A stretch of 63,278 nucleotides of DNA. It comes from Sedimentisphaerales bacterium. GTDB lineage: Bacteria; Planctomycetota; Phycisphaerae; Sedimentisphaerales; Anaerohalosphaeraceae. Each line of letters starts with the position of its first letter. The first letter of the stretch is position 1. Shown here in pieces: positions 54,098-62,669 of the stretch. The stretch is taken from positions 1 through 63,278 of the forward strand of contig JAFGPC010000065.1 of the NCBI GenBank assembly GCA_016926155.1, given 5' to 3'. Made by a program: the position numbers and the translations under genes. Under the pieces are notes generated by a model, which saw only the letters and a list, made by a program, of their open reading frames with translations, was not told the origin of the DNA and searched no databases.

Positions 54098-54820
54098 ATG
54101 GCTAGTGACAAATTCAAGCTTCCACGAAGTTCGTATGAGGAATTATGCAAAATAATCATTGCTTACAAGCTACATCCTACAGGGGCAAGCTTGGAGGATA
54201 TGGAAAAAAGCAGCGGAGTTAGTCGTACCGTTGTAAGCGCTAATAACTCATTTTTAGCTGCTGTTGAGATTATTGAAGGAGGCAATAAAAAGAAACCAAC
54301 AGAAATTGGCTCGAATCTTGGGAATGCGCTTGAACACTCTGTCCAAAATGATATCCAACGCTATTGGGAGGAGGTCATAACAAAAAATGAATTCCTTAAT
54401 AAAATGGTTATGGCAGTACGTGTACGAAAGGGAATGAGTTCAGAAGATCTCACTGCACATATTGCATATTCTGCTGGGGAAGCTAAAACCAAGTCCGTAG
54501 CAACTGGAGCTAGGGCGGTCGTTGATATTCTTAGAAATTCGGACTTGGTTCTTGAAAGAGATGATAAAATTATAGCTGCTAAACCGGAAAAAGTAGAATC
54601 AACTATTATTAACGAAACTCAGACAGAAAAGACTCAGGAGTATAACAAAATCATTGGAAAAGAGCCGCAAGTTAAACTTATAAAGACTAAATATCGGCAG
54701 CATGATGTAATTGTCCAACTAGAAATAAAGATTAATGCAAAACCTGAAGAGCTTGATACTTTAGGCGTAAAGGTTAAGAAGTTGCTTGATGAGATAAGCC
54801 TAGAATCAAACAGTGATTGA
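54098..54820 (+). CDS. tandem winged-helix-like protein of an AT-rich two-gene module
   Basis: 240 residues. The N-terminus (about 10-70) reads as a winged helix: YEELCKIIIAYKLHPTG, then LEDMEKSSGVSRTVVSANNSFL and PTEIGSNLG. A second helix-turn-helix-like segment (about 105-165) contains SEDLTAHIAYSAGEAKTKSV and AVVDILRNSDLVLERDDKI. A C-terminal basic stretch (about 195-215) is followed by a strand/helix pair. No enzymatic motif. Base composition is much more AT-rich than the flanks, suggesting acquisition. Its stop lies 29 nt before the partner start. Could bind DNA or partner toxin; not recognised. AGAGG site before the ATG. Confidence 0.6.
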   Translation: MASDKFKLPRSSYEELCKIIIAYKLHPTGASLEDMEKSSGVSRTVVSANNSFLAAVEIIEGGNKKKPTEIGSNLGNALEHSVQNDIQRYWEEVITKNEFLNKMVMAVRVRKGMSSEDLTAHIAYSAGEAKTKSVATGARAVVDILRNSDLVLERDDKIIAAKPEKVESTIINETQTEKTQEYNKIIGKEPQVKLIKTKYRQHDVIVQLEIKINAKPEELDTLGVKVKKLLDEISLESNSD

Positions 54821-54849
54821 TTACACTGGTAGTAGGGAAAGGGCAGACT

Positions 54850-55809
54850 ATGCATTATGAAGTCCTGAGAACCAGTGCTGAACACGTTGTTGGGGCTGTT
54901 GACGCAACGTTACAAATGAAGAATAATGCAGATGCAAAAACTGTTGCTGATTTTCTAGACACTACCGAAGATAACGCAGAGAATGCACTCAAAATGGCTG
55001 TAGAACTAGGTTTTTTAGAGAAGTCTCCTAAAGGATATTCTTCAGCTTTTCCTCTTGCCGAATATTTGATTACAAGTCGTCAAGAACAGAAAGCAACAGT
55101 TTTTCGATTTGTCCTTGAGAAATATGAGCCATACAGGATTTTCAAAAATCGGCTCCAACTGAGTAATCGAGGTGCTGATGCAGCGAGAGAGACAAAAGCG
55201 CTTCTAAAACTCAAGACTCATCAAGAAGACATAAAAGACACCTTAGTAAATTTTGGAACATACGCTAGTTCTCTGGTAGTTGGTGCGGGAGGACAACATC
55301 AAATAAGATTGGGGGAAGCATGGGATTTTATTAAGACACTAGATAATGCAGCTAATGATAGACAGACAGCAGCAAGTTTCGTGCGTGAGAGGCTTGGTAA
55401 TGTTGCTGTCGAGTGGGTAAACCATGATGACGTTCTGGAAGAATTAGTGACAGCCTATCAAAAAGCTTGCTCCGATGATAGAGATAAACGATCTGTAGTG
55501 GTACATGCAGGCAATGCTGTGGAATCGTTTTTTTCTCAGCTTGCAACACATCATAGAATTAATGTTTCTAATGCACCTGGAATTAACGCAAAGGCTCAAA
55601 AATTAGCCAATCAACAGCATTTATCCAAGAAACACTTGGGGATATCGAAATATCTTGGTCACGTTAGAAATGCTGCTGATCATGGGATAGATCCTGAGAT
55701 TGGAAATGCTTGGGCTATTTCAGAAAACACAGCTACTGAATATATCTATGTAGCAATCTCTATGATAAAAAGTGTTATCGCAAAAGAGAATGCACACTTT
55801 CAACTTTAA
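54850..55809 (+). CDS. winged-helix plus HEPN-like protein of the same module
   Basis: 319 residues from the ATG at 54850 (AAAGGG nearby; a TTG start at 54817 overlaps the previous gene). The N-terminus is a winged helix (about 25-75: TVADFLDTTEDNAENALKMAVELGFL, then KGYSSAFPLAEYL). A middle region (about 130-215) lacks motifs. The C-terminal all-helical domain has LGHVRNAADHGID, giving R273-x4-H278, the R-x4-6-H signature of HEPN ribonuclease/abortive-infection domains. This is a motif-level match, not a proven family assignment. Confidence 0.6.
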   Translation: MHYEVLRTSAEHVVGAVDATLQMKNNADAKTVADFLDTTEDNAENALKMAVELGFLEKSPKGYSSAFPLAEYLITSRQEQKATVFRFVLEKYEPYRIFKNRLQLSNRGADAARETKALLKLKTHQEDIKDTLVNFGTYASSLVVGAGGQHQIRLGEAWDFIKTLDNAANDRQTAASFVRERLGNVAVEWVNHDDVLEELVTAYQKACSDDRDKRSVVVHAGNAVESFFSQLATHHRINVSNAPGINAKAQKLANQQHLSKKHLGISKYLGHVRNAADHGIDPEIGNAWAISENTATEYIYVAISMIKSVIAKENAHFQL

Positions 55810-55954
55810 TTTCTCACTTAAGCCACATGACTTAAAACTGGATATGAATCACTTCTAGTAGTCCGGGATTTTTATGTAAGCCAATAACGCATGTATCGAT
55901 GGGGGCAAATCCGAGTTTCAGGATCGGTGAATTGGGGCATAAGACGGACCTTTG

Positions 55955-55976
55955 ACTCTTCGACAGGCTCAGGACA
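55955..55976. repeat. REP-like interspersed sequence
   Basis: A short stretch including CTTCGACAGGCTCAGGACA resembles an element dispersed in many unrelated bacterial genomes (a CTTCGACA-n-GCTCAGG core). It lies between two convergent genes. The resemblance is from memory. Confidence 0.4.
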
Positions 55977-55989
55977 ACATTACCCAATA

Positions 55990-56730
55990 CTATTTTTGTT
56001 TTCTTTTCTTTTCCCGGAGGATTTGGCGGATTCGGACGATGCGCTCGGCGAACGGCGGGTGGCTGGCAAAATATTGCCCCAAGCCGGATGGGTCCTGAGA
56101 GCGTCGGGCCAGATGCAGGAACAGCCGCTCCCCTCCGCTCGGATCGAAGCCCGCCGCCAGAGTCAGCAGCGTCGCCAGCCGGTCGGCTTCGGATTCCACA
56201 TCCCGGGAATACGCCCCGCTGAGGAACTGGATGCCCACCCGCTTGATCCAGCCCGACAAGGCTCCGCGCATCGGCGTCATCCGGGAGGCAGCCTGCAGGG
56301 CCGAACTGGTCATGATCCGCTCCATGGCGTGGCCTTTGATCACATGGGCCATTTCGTGAGCGAGTACATAGGCGATCTCATCGGTGTCCCATTCGCACAA
56401 TTCCAACAGGGATCGCGTGACAAAAATCCTCCCGCCCGGCAAGGCGAAGGCGTTTGGCTGATTGCCGCGGATGACTTCGAAGCGAAATTTCCGCTTTTTA
56501 TTGGCTACTTTTCCGGTCAGGACGGCACCGATCTGTCTGACCTGATGACGGATTTCCTCCGTCTGGTCCATCTGCACCTGGGCGCAGACCTCAGCAGCCA
56601 GGTCGACCCCGACAGCTTCTTCGGCGGCGATCATTTCCGCTTCGGTGCCGACAGCCGACTTCCACATCCATTGGCCCCGCCGTACTTTCGGCCCCAGCTT
56701 CTTGCCCAGATGATAAAATAATCCGCCCAC
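55990..56730 (-). CDS. M48-family zinc metalloprotease
   Basis: 246 residues. Catalytic HExxH in AYVLAHEMAHVIKGH (about 123-137), a third zinc-ligand Glu in SEADRLATL (about 190) and the ALPGGRIFVTRSLLEL segment upstream are typical of the HtpX/Oma1/BepA group. No obvious transmembrane helices, so it may be soluble, or periplasmic with a weak signal. It degrades or processes proteins; targets unknown. Confidence 0.9.
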   Translation of the reverse strand: MGGLFYHLGKKLGPKVRRGQWMWKSAVGTEAEMIAAEEAVGVDLAAEVCAQVQMDQTEEIRHQVRQIGAVLTGKVANKKRKFRFEVIRGNQPNAFALPGGRIFVTRSLLELCEWDTDEIAYVLAHEMAHVIKGHAMERIMTSSALQAASRMTPMRGALSGWIKRVGIQFLSGAYSRDVESEADRLATLLTLAAGFDPSGGERLFLHLARRSQDPSGLGQYFASHPPFAERIVRIRQILREKKRKQK

Positions 56731-56950
56731 GTATTCTTATCCGTACCTGGTAGTTGCACCTTTGTTTCCTTATCCACAAGAGAACCGCTATTGTAGCAAA
56801 AAGTTATAGCAAAGTCGAACTTCTCTTCGGAAAGACCTTTATGCAGGATTGAAATATCGACTCATTCTGATACCCTGTTGTCACCGTCGAACAGAATACC
56901 GAGACCAAAGTCGCTTTCGATCTACGATCTATCTCGTTCAGGATGGCTTT

Positions 56951-57937
56951 TTGAAACGTAAAACTACAAAGCAAAACCGCCAGAACCGTCTGCGGCATCT
57001 CCGGGCCAAGGGCAAGACCGTTCCCGGTACGCATAAACCGGTGCTTGTTCAAGAAGTGCTGGCGGCTCTACAGCCCAAGCCGGGCGAAACCATTCTCGAT
57101 TGCACGGTTGGTTTTGGGGGCCATGCGCAGGCGTTTTTAGAGCAGATCGGACCGGAAGGTCTACTTATCGGCATGGATATGGACGACAACGAACTGGAAC
57201 GAACTCGATACCGGATGAAAGATTATGATAATGTGCATTTACACCATGCTAACTTTTCCGAAATACAGGATGTCCTTCACAGGGAAGGCCTGGAAAAGGT
57301 CGATGTGATCTTTGCCGACCTTGGCGTATCCAGCATGCAGATTGACGATGCTACTCGCGGTATCAGCTATAAGGCTGATGGACCGCTGGACATGCGTATG
57401 GATCCGACTCTAGAGAAGACCAGTTCCGATCTGCTTGCCGAGATGAGTGAGTCCGAACTGGGCCATGCCTTATGGGAATTAAGCGATGAGCCGGACCACG
57501 CCATAATCGCCCGATTCATTGTAGGCCAGCGACAAGCCGAGTCCATCACGACCGTCGATCAGCTTGTCCGCCTGGTGCTTAACGCAAAAGGACTTACACC
57601 CAGAACATGGAAACAGCAACTGAAGCGCTCCGGTTTCGGTTCCCTGCATCCGGCCGCCCGTACGTTTCAGGCCCTGCGAATATTGGTTAACGATGAGCTC
57701 GGCAGTCTCAGCAGACTGCTTGAAACAGCGCCGAAAAGTCTTGTCCCCGGCGGGCGCATCGGAATTATCAGTTTCCACAGCGGGGAGGATCGTCTGGTTA
57801 AAAATTCCTTTCGTGATGGATACAAGAAAAAGATCTACTCGGCAATCCGCCCTCAAGTCACCACCCCGCGAACTTCAGAGATTGTGCGAAATCCGCGCTC
57901 GGCATCGGCCAAATTCCGGTGGGCACAAAAAACCTGA
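56951..57937 (+). CDS. rsmH: 16S rRNA (cytosine-1402-N4)-methyltransferase
   Basis: About 328 residues from the TTG at 56951 (AGGA upstream); in-frame sequence continues to an earlier TTG at 56849 without a domain. Diagnostic motifs: HKPVLVQEVLAAL, LDCTVGFGGHAQAFL, DVIFADLGVSSMQ and DGPLDMRMD. It methylates C1402 in the P site of 16S rRNA with SAM. Not located in the cell-division (dcw) cluster. The basic N-terminal stretch KRKTTKQNRQNRLRHLRAKG is unusual. Confidence 0.92.
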   Translation: MKRKTTKQNRQNRLRHLRAKGKTVPGTHKPVLVQEVLAALQPKPGETILDCTVGFGGHAQAFLEQIGPEGLLIGMDMDDNELERTRYRMKDYDNVHLHHANFSEIQDVLHREGLEKVDVIFADLGVSSMQIDDATRGISYKADGPLDMRMDPTLEKTSSDLLAEMSESELGHALWELSDEPDHAIIARFIVGQRQAESITTVDQLVRLVLNAKGLTPRTWKQQLKRSGFGSLHPAARTFQALRILVNDELGSLSRLLETAPKSLVPGGRIGIISFHSGEDRLVKNSFRDGYKKKIYSAIRPQVTTPRTSEIVRNPRSASAKFRWAQKT

Positions 57938-57956
57938 TTGACTGCACTTCTCCTCG

Positions 57957-58592
57957 TTACGTCAATTCGACCGACCAGTAGGCATGATCCAGAAACTGTT
58001 TCCAGCTCTTGTACCGGTCATGATTCAAGTGGACATGAATAACCGGATTACGCCGTGGTTTTGCCGGCACGGTAATCAATGTCATATTAGCCTGCTTGGG
58101 AGTCCGGCCGCCCTTGTTACTGTTGCAGTCGGTGCATGCACATACGATATTATCCCACGTGCTCTTGCCCCCCATCGTACGCGGAATGACATGATCCAGC
58201 GATAGTTCCGAAGTGGGAAATTTTTTTCCGCAATACTGACAGTGGTTACGGTCACGGGCAAAAATGTTGCGTCGATTGAACTTGACCGACTGACGGGGAA
58301 GGCGATCATAAAACAGAAGCCGGATGATCCGCGGCACGGCGATGTCAAAATTAACCGTGGTGATCCAATCGTGCTGATGTACTTCGAACTGCTGCTTAAA
58401 TGCGCTCAACTGTCTCCAGCTTTGAAAATCGTAATTGTTATAGGAGCCGTCCTCGCAAGAAATAACTTCCGCCAGGTCGCGGAATAAAAGGGAAAACGCT
58501 CTGCGTACTGAGACGACACGGACAGCCATGTAGTGCTTGTTCAGGACGAGCACTCTGCAGTTAAGAGCGGATTGGGAAGTGTCCACAATCAT
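57957..58592 (-). CDS. HNH endonuclease
   Basis: About 211 residues from the ATG at 58592 with GGAG just upstream. The C-terminal HNH domain has CQYCGKKF, ELSLDHVIPRTMGG (catalytic His) and CACTDCNSNKGG; four Cys coordinate structural zinc. The N-terminal part has ALNCRVLVLNKHYMAVRVVSV, typical of the common stand-alone chromosomal HNH family whose role is unknown. Convergent with rsmH. Confidence 0.9.
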   Translation of the reverse strand: MIVDTSQSALNCRVLVLNKHYMAVRVVSVRRAFSLLFRDLAEVISCEDGSYNNYDFQSWRQLSAFKQQFEVHQHDWITTVNFDIAVPRIIRLLFYDRLPRQSVKFNRRNIFARDRNHCQYCGKKFPTSELSLDHVIPRTMGGKSTWDNIVCACTDCNSNKGGRTPKQANMTLITVPAKPRRNPVIHVHLNHDRYKSWKQFLDHAYWSVELT

Positions 58593-58791
58593 ACATCTCC
58601 GAAGAAAAACCAACCTCTTTTTGGATTTTCTCTATTTGTACAAATATCACAAACCAGGCCGAAGATCAAGTATAAATCGTCAATTCATAAGTGCCAATTT
58701 ATTGGAAACGAACGGTATTTCTTGCTTATCGGGCCTTTTTGCTCTATCTTGTTTACAAGTGTAATAATAGAATATTGATAAGGAGCATACG

Positions 58792-59739
58792 ATGCGATGG
58801 GAGCGGATTTTTCAATATTGGTTCCGGATGAAAATAGTTGCCTTTACCTTGGTCTGCGGGATCGTCATTTCGTGGCTAAATCCCGGATTGGGATGGACAG
58901 CCGACACGGAAAAACCGCTGGATGTTAAGGTAATGACATTCAATATCCGTTATGGTACAGCCAATGACGGGGACAACCGATGGGAAAATCGCCGAGAAAT
59001 GGTCTTCGAGGTAATCCGGGATTCCAAAGCGGATGTGATCGGTCTGCAGGAAGCCTTGCTGTTCCAAATCCAGGAGATTCTGGCTGCCGTCAAGGGTTAT
59101 GATTCCGTAGGAGTCGGACGGGATGATGGCAAGGAAAAGGGCGAATTCAGTAATATCCTCTATCGAAAAGACCGGTTTACTATGGATACGTCCGGCACAT
59201 TCTGGTTGTCGGATACTCCGGAAGTACCCGCTTCACGATCCTGGGGAAATTCCATTCCTCGGATCTGCACATGGGCCAGACTGGTAGACAAAAAAACCAA
59301 AAAGGCATTCTACGCCTATAATGTGCATCTGGACCATCAATCACAGCCATCTCGTGAAAAGAGCGTTGTCCTCCTTTCACGTCGGATCGCCGACCGTGAG
59401 AAGAAAAACGAGCCATTTTTCCTGACCGGTGATTTCAATGCGGGTGAAGACAACCTGGCGATCCAATATCTCAAGGGAGACGCCTATCTGGCAGAGGTCG
59501 GCACCACGCCACAGATTATGATCGATACATTCCGCGTCCTGCACCCAAACGATAAAGAGGTGGGTACATTCAATGGTTTTACGGGCCGGAAGGATGGGGA
59601 TAAAATTGACTATATCTTCACTTCTTCTGAAATGGAAGTCGTCGAAGCAGCTATCCATCGAACAAACCAGGAGGAACGATACCCTTCAGACCACTTCCCT
59701 GTATCGGCCAAGCTACAGTTTATAACCTTATCAAAATAA
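58792..59739 (+). CDS. secreted endonuclease/exonuclease/phosphatase-family protein
   Basis: 315 residues with an N-terminal hydrophobic segment (about 14-36) for export. EEP motifs: KVMTFNIRYGT, DVIGLQEALL, LTGDFNAGED and YPSDHFPV (catalytic Asp-His). The family hydrolyses phosphodiester or phosphoester bonds in nucleic acids, lipids or inositol phosphates; the substrate is not readable. AAGGAG site before the ATG. Confidence 0.9.
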   Translation: MRWERIFQYWFRMKIVAFTLVCGIVISWLNPGLGWTADTEKPLDVKVMTFNIRYGTANDGDNRWENRREMVFEVIRDSKADVIGLQEALLFQIQEILAAVKGYDSVGVGRDDGKEKGEFSNILYRKDRFTMDTSGTFWLSDTPEVPASRSWGNSIPRICTWARLVDKKTKKAFYAYNVHLDHQSQPSREKSVVLLSRRIADREKKNEPFFLTGDFNAGEDNLAIQYLKGDAYLAEVGTTPQIMIDTFRVLHPNDKEVGTFNGFTGRKDGDKIDYIFTSSEMEVVEAAIHRTNQEERYPSDHFPVSAKLQFITLSK

Positions 59740-59750
59740 CGTTTAGTCGC

Positions 59751-60011
59751 TTACCCGGCCTTTGATGCCTTCATGCCACAACGGCGAAGGATTCGGTCAC
59801 GGCATTGTCGGGCACGTAAAGCTGTATGGGCACAGATTATACGGATTTTTCGGTCCTGTATAGCGAATCGAGCTTGTTTAAGTCGGGCGATAGTATGATT
59901 CAGTGGGGTCAGTTCGATCTGCCATGGGATCAGCGTGCCGGCTCCTAAAAATAAAGCCTCTTCGATCTCGTTGACATAGGCGACAACTTGCCTAAGTTCT
60001 TGTTCTTTCAT
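59751..60011 (-). CDS. small hypothetical protein
   Basis: 86 residues from the ATG at 60011 (GGGAGG site upstream; the open frame extends to 60059). Nearly all helical, with AYVNEIEEALFLGAG and RFAIQDRKIRIICAHTALRARQCRDRILRRCG, a basic C-terminus. No family recognised. Confidence 0.5.
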   Translation of the reverse strand: MKEQELRQVVAYVNEIEEALFLGAGTLIPWQIELTPLNHTIARLKQARFAIQDRKIRIICAHTALRARQCRDRILRRCGMKASKAG

Positions 60012-60217
60012 CACTTCTGCCTCCCGACCCGTTCTGAGGGAATTGGAGCATCTTACCATAAAAGAACCTATTTTGTCAAGTCTAAGACGTTTTTATTTTC
60101 CCCAGAACCCCGAAACCTCATTTTCAGAGTTATAGTGAGGATTTTCAGTTGTCAGAAACCTAGACGTACCAAGCCGGCTATTTATCGCATAAGAAATTAA
60201 GAAATCGCGGACAACTC

Positions 60218-60247
60218 TTGACATGACCGGTTAAAACCTGCTTTAAT
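60218..60247 (+). promoter_or_regulatory. tRNA-Val promoter
   Basis: TTGACA (60218-60223) and TTTAAT (60242-60247) at 18 bp spacing, ending 10 nt before the tRNA 5' end. Confidence 0.75.
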
Positions 60248-60257
60248 ACACTTTCTT

Positions 60258-60331
60258 GGGCGTTTAGCTCAGTTGGCTAGAGCGTACGGATCACACCCGT
60301 AAGGTCACAGGTTCGAGTCCTGTAACGCCCA
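60258..60331 (+). tRNA. tRNA-Val (CAC)
   Basis: Full cloverleaf: acceptor GGGCGTT/AACGCCC, D-arm GCTC/GAGC, anticodon stem TACGG/CCGTA with loop ATCACAC (anticodon CAC), T-arm ACAGG/CCTGT with loop TTCGAGT. No encoded CCA. Its 3' half is overlapped by the antisense end of the integrase gene, marking the integration site. Confidence 0.96.
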
Positions 60332-61613
60332 CATTATCTTTTTTGTCTAGAATTGAATGGGCTTGAATAGTGCGCTTAAGTGTTGAATTATCTTTCACTT
60401 GTGGCGTTTTTGAGTTCTTATCGTTCCTTTCCATGTCCCCCGGTGCGGCTGGATTCTGCATTGTTTTTTGCGTTGAGTGCGTTGCGTTTTGCGTTGCGTG
60501 AATTGCCTGTTCAAAATGATCGTCGGTAACTTGTAAATAGTTTTTCATGGCAATTGGGATCGAGTTCCCGATCCAGGCACAAACGACATGAACGGGATAA
60601 ATCTCACAAAGTTCTGTTTCCCGGGTGCTACGTAAATTCTGAAATAATTTCGGCCAGGTTTCAATATGGGCCCTGCGGAGTATCCTCTGAAATTGTGTCC
60701 TCAGATTCAAATTTTTCAATCGGTATCGAGTGATAATCCATTGCGTACCCGGTTCAGCCTGCTCATATACATCCATAAGATAAGGCCGGATCTCCGGAAA
60801 TAAAGGTATGATCCTGAATTCATGACCTACATGATGGGCAGTCTTGGGGCTCGTAACTTTGATTCTGCTGCGTTCCCAGTCGATATCCTGCCATTGCAGG
60901 GATAGGACTTCAGATGGGCAACGGAGACCCCCATAGCGGCACAGAACAAAGATCAAACGCCACTGGGCATCTGGACAGGCTTCCAAAACCTGATCAGCTT
61001 CTTGTCGGCTGATAAAATAGTGCCTGGATTTATTCTCTCGTAGGGCGGCAGGGATATCGTCAAACGGATTCGCCGGGATTAAGTGTGACCGGACAGCGGC
61101 TTTGAAAAATTGTCGGGCTTTGCCGATAGTCCGGCGCACCGTGTTTTCTGCTAATCCCATTTCCCCCAGCATGAACAGACGGAAATCATCGGCCTCCCCC
61201 GGAGTGATTGTATCCATTGGTCGATCTTTACCAAAGAAACGGACTAAACGGTTTCGCCCCTGTTCTAATGATACCTTTGTACCTTTTTTGAGATCAATCC
61301 GCTTATCGATATAGGTATCAATGAACGCCTTCAAAGTAACAGATCCTTTGCTCCGTTGTTTCTGCTGGGCCTGGATCAATCCAATCCGCTCCAGCTTCTG
61401 CCGGAGTACATTATCAATCGATCCGATCCATGCGGAGGTTTCATCCGGTACAGCCCTACCAGATAATCGGGCAGAGATCAACCGCTCAACATGTATTTGG
61501 ATCTGCTGGGCATCCCGGATGGATACTTTCCCCAAGTATAGAGTCAACCTTTTTCCATCCAGAGAAAATAACAAGCGTTTTGTTCCATTTGAGTACTTTG
61601 CTAGGCTTGCCAT
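60291..61613 (-). CDS. tyrosine recombinase (integrase), planctomycete type
   Basis: 440 residues from the ATG at 61613 (AAAAGG site). SAM-like N-terminal domain (about 90-185), catalytic domain with Arg in YGGLRCPSEVLSLQ, the HxxR box as FQNLRSTRETEL (His replaced by Asn) and Tyr in MKNYLQVTDDHF. HVVCAWIGNS is a group typical of planctomycete integrases. It inserts the element into the tRNA-Val 3' end. The last residues (VGVTGLEPVTLRV) are translated antisense to the tRNA and the stop codon lies inside it. Confidence 0.9.
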   Translation of the reverse strand: MASLAKYSNGTKRLLFSLDGKRLTLYLGKVSIRDAQQIQIHVERLISARLSGRAVPDETSAWIGSIDNVLRQKLERIGLIQAQQKQRSKGSVTLKAFIDTYIDKRIDLKKGTKVSLEQGRNRLVRFFGKDRPMDTITPGEADDFRLFMLGEMGLAENTVRRTIGKARQFFKAAVRSHLIPANPFDDIPAALRENKSRHYFISRQEADQVLEACPDAQWRLIFVLCRYGGLRCPSEVLSLQWQDIDWERSRIKVTSPKTAHHVGHEFRIIPLFPEIRPYLMDVYEQAEPGTQWIITRYRLKNLNLRTQFQRILRRAHIETWPKLFQNLRSTRETELCEIYPVHVVCAWIGNSIPIAMKNYLQVTDDHFEQAIHATQNATHSTQKTMQNPAAPGDMERNDKNSKTPQVKDNSTLKRTIQAHSILDKKDNVGVTGLEPVTLRV

Positions 61614-61692
61614 GATTTCACCTTTTCCTTTCACTCTTCATATATCCATAGCTCCAAAACATTTCAATCCTCAAATCCTAATTGCGCAACAG

Positions 61693-62202
61693 TTAAGTTC
61701 TCGATTTAGCTCGGTCGGAGCGATTTTGCCTTCCCTTAAAAGCACCTCCTGAAATCGACGTTTTTGATGTCGAAAAAGGGGGTGTTTTTCGGTTAACTGT
61801 TGCGCTTGAACCTGTTTTTTTTCGGGCTTGCCGATACGTCTGTTTCCGATGGCGTAACTGGCATTTATCACAGTATCGCCGTCTCGGTTGCAGCGGCACT
61901 CCACAAGCACACAATCGGGGGGATTCATCCTTGTCGGACACCACAAGATTCTTGTCAATCGCTTGATACTGCCCAAGTAAGGTTTCATATTGACATGTCT
62001 CTGTAGCGAAAACATAGGCAGGATCACAAATCGGCCAGACATATTTTTTGAAATACTCACAGGATTTTCCCTCTGCAATGCGGCAACCAGTACGGAAGAT
62101 ACAAGAGTTCTCACTAGGATTCCAGTTCGCACAATACGTCTGGGCAAAAACAGCTAGCTTACATAGGTTTCTAACTCGATTCCGTACGTTCATAAGTTTC
62201 AC
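61693..62202 (-). CDS. Cys-rich zinc-finger-like element protein
   Basis: 169 residues from a GTG at 62202 or the ATG at 62193. The N-terminal half has an NSCIFRTGCRI and CEYFKKYVWPICDPAYVF with spaced Cys, and LCACGVPLQPRRRYCDKCQ (Cys-x-Cys ... Cys-x2-Cys) is a zinc ribbon followed by a basic tail (RHRKQTYRQARKK). It is between the integrase and another small gene in the mobile element, so it may be a DNA-binding accessory factor. Family not recognised. Confidence 0.6.
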   Translation of the reverse strand: MKLMNVRNRVRNLCKLAVFAQTYCANWNPSENSCIFRTGCRIAEGKSCEYFKKYVWPICDPAYVFATETCQYETLLGQYQAIDKNLVVSDKDESPRLCACGVPLQPRRRYCDKCQLRHRKQTYRQARKKTGSSATVNRKTPPFSTSKTSISGGAFKGRQNRSDRAKSRT

Positions 62203-62210
62203 GAATAAGA

Positions 62211-62669
62211 TTATCCTTCTTCCAATAATTGCTTTGCTTGCTCGGTCAATTTACGTTTTCTTTCTTTCATGTTTGTCCGGCTTGGCTGGAAGGATTTCCC
62301 AGTCGTATTAATCATGTTGTCAAGTATCTTGCGGGTTTCTTGGTTAACGTGTGGTTGCAGTTCAGGTTCAGCTTGTAGCGGTCGGTTGGCCTGCCCCTCG
62401 GCAGGCAGAGGCTGACCGGCCGCGCCAGTTTTTTTATTTATTACTGTAGAAGTGAGAGATTTATCAGTAGTTGGACAAGTATGGTCATTTCGGTTAGACA
62501 CATCTGTCCTTCCTGCATAGACAGGGGTGTCTAACCGGCCTAGACAATCTTGTCCAACCGGATTGAGTTTTTGCCGATCATCGCCTTTATTAGTAGTAGG
62601 ACAAGTTTGTCTATCCACAAAGAGAAAGCGGGATAATGAGCTGTTTACCTGTCCTGTCTTTTTCTTCAT
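62211..62669 (-). CDS. hypothetical mobile-element protein containing an iteron-like repeat
   Basis: 152 residues from the first ATG. Low-complexity, with TCPTTNK and TCPTTDK repeated 42 codons apart. The reading frame stays open for 44 further codons upstream (to 62801) with a protein-like stretch (TCKNQWRTIWAKNHPDVAKK) but no ATG/GTG/TTG; a CTG lies at 62754-62756. The start is therefore unsure. A basic C-terminus (RTNMKERKRKLTEQAKQLL) may bind DNA. The downstream gene uses a ribosome site inside this gene's end. Confidence 0.4.
   Translation of the reverse strand: MKKKTGQVNSSLSRFLFVDRQTCPTTNKGDDRQKLNPVGQDCLGRLDTPVYAGRTDVSNRNDHTCPTTDKSLTSTVINKKTGAAGQPLPAEGQANRPLQAEPELQPHVNQETRKILDNMINTTGKSFQPSRTNMKERKRKLTEQAKQLLEEG
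62472..62613. repeat. iteron-like array of TGTC palindromes
   Basis: Five copies of TAGACA-n4-TGTCYA-like palindromes: 62472, 62495, 62518, 62541 (exact 23-bp steps) and 62598. The third, TAGACA-gggg-TGTCTA, is a perfect palindrome. Copies three and four extend with an ACCGG stretch. The 26-bp blocks at 62461 and 62587 share 20 bases. 23 is not a multiple of three, so the four-copy series is not a protein repeat. Confidence 0.6.

Noticed and set aside
60291-60331. Integrase C-terminal tail VGVTGLEPVTLRV as a conserved domain
   Set aside because: It is simply the antisense translation of the tRNA-Val 3' half, not a functional domain motif.
61671-62147. Alternative open frame overlapping the zinc-finger-like gene
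   Set aside because: It lacks the Cys-x2-Cys pattern and the basic tail that mark the frame at 61693-62202 as the coding one.
62461-62620. CRISPR array
   Set aside because: The repeat copies are palindromic, 23 bp apart, diverged and lack unique spacers of 30 bp or more; no cas genes are present.
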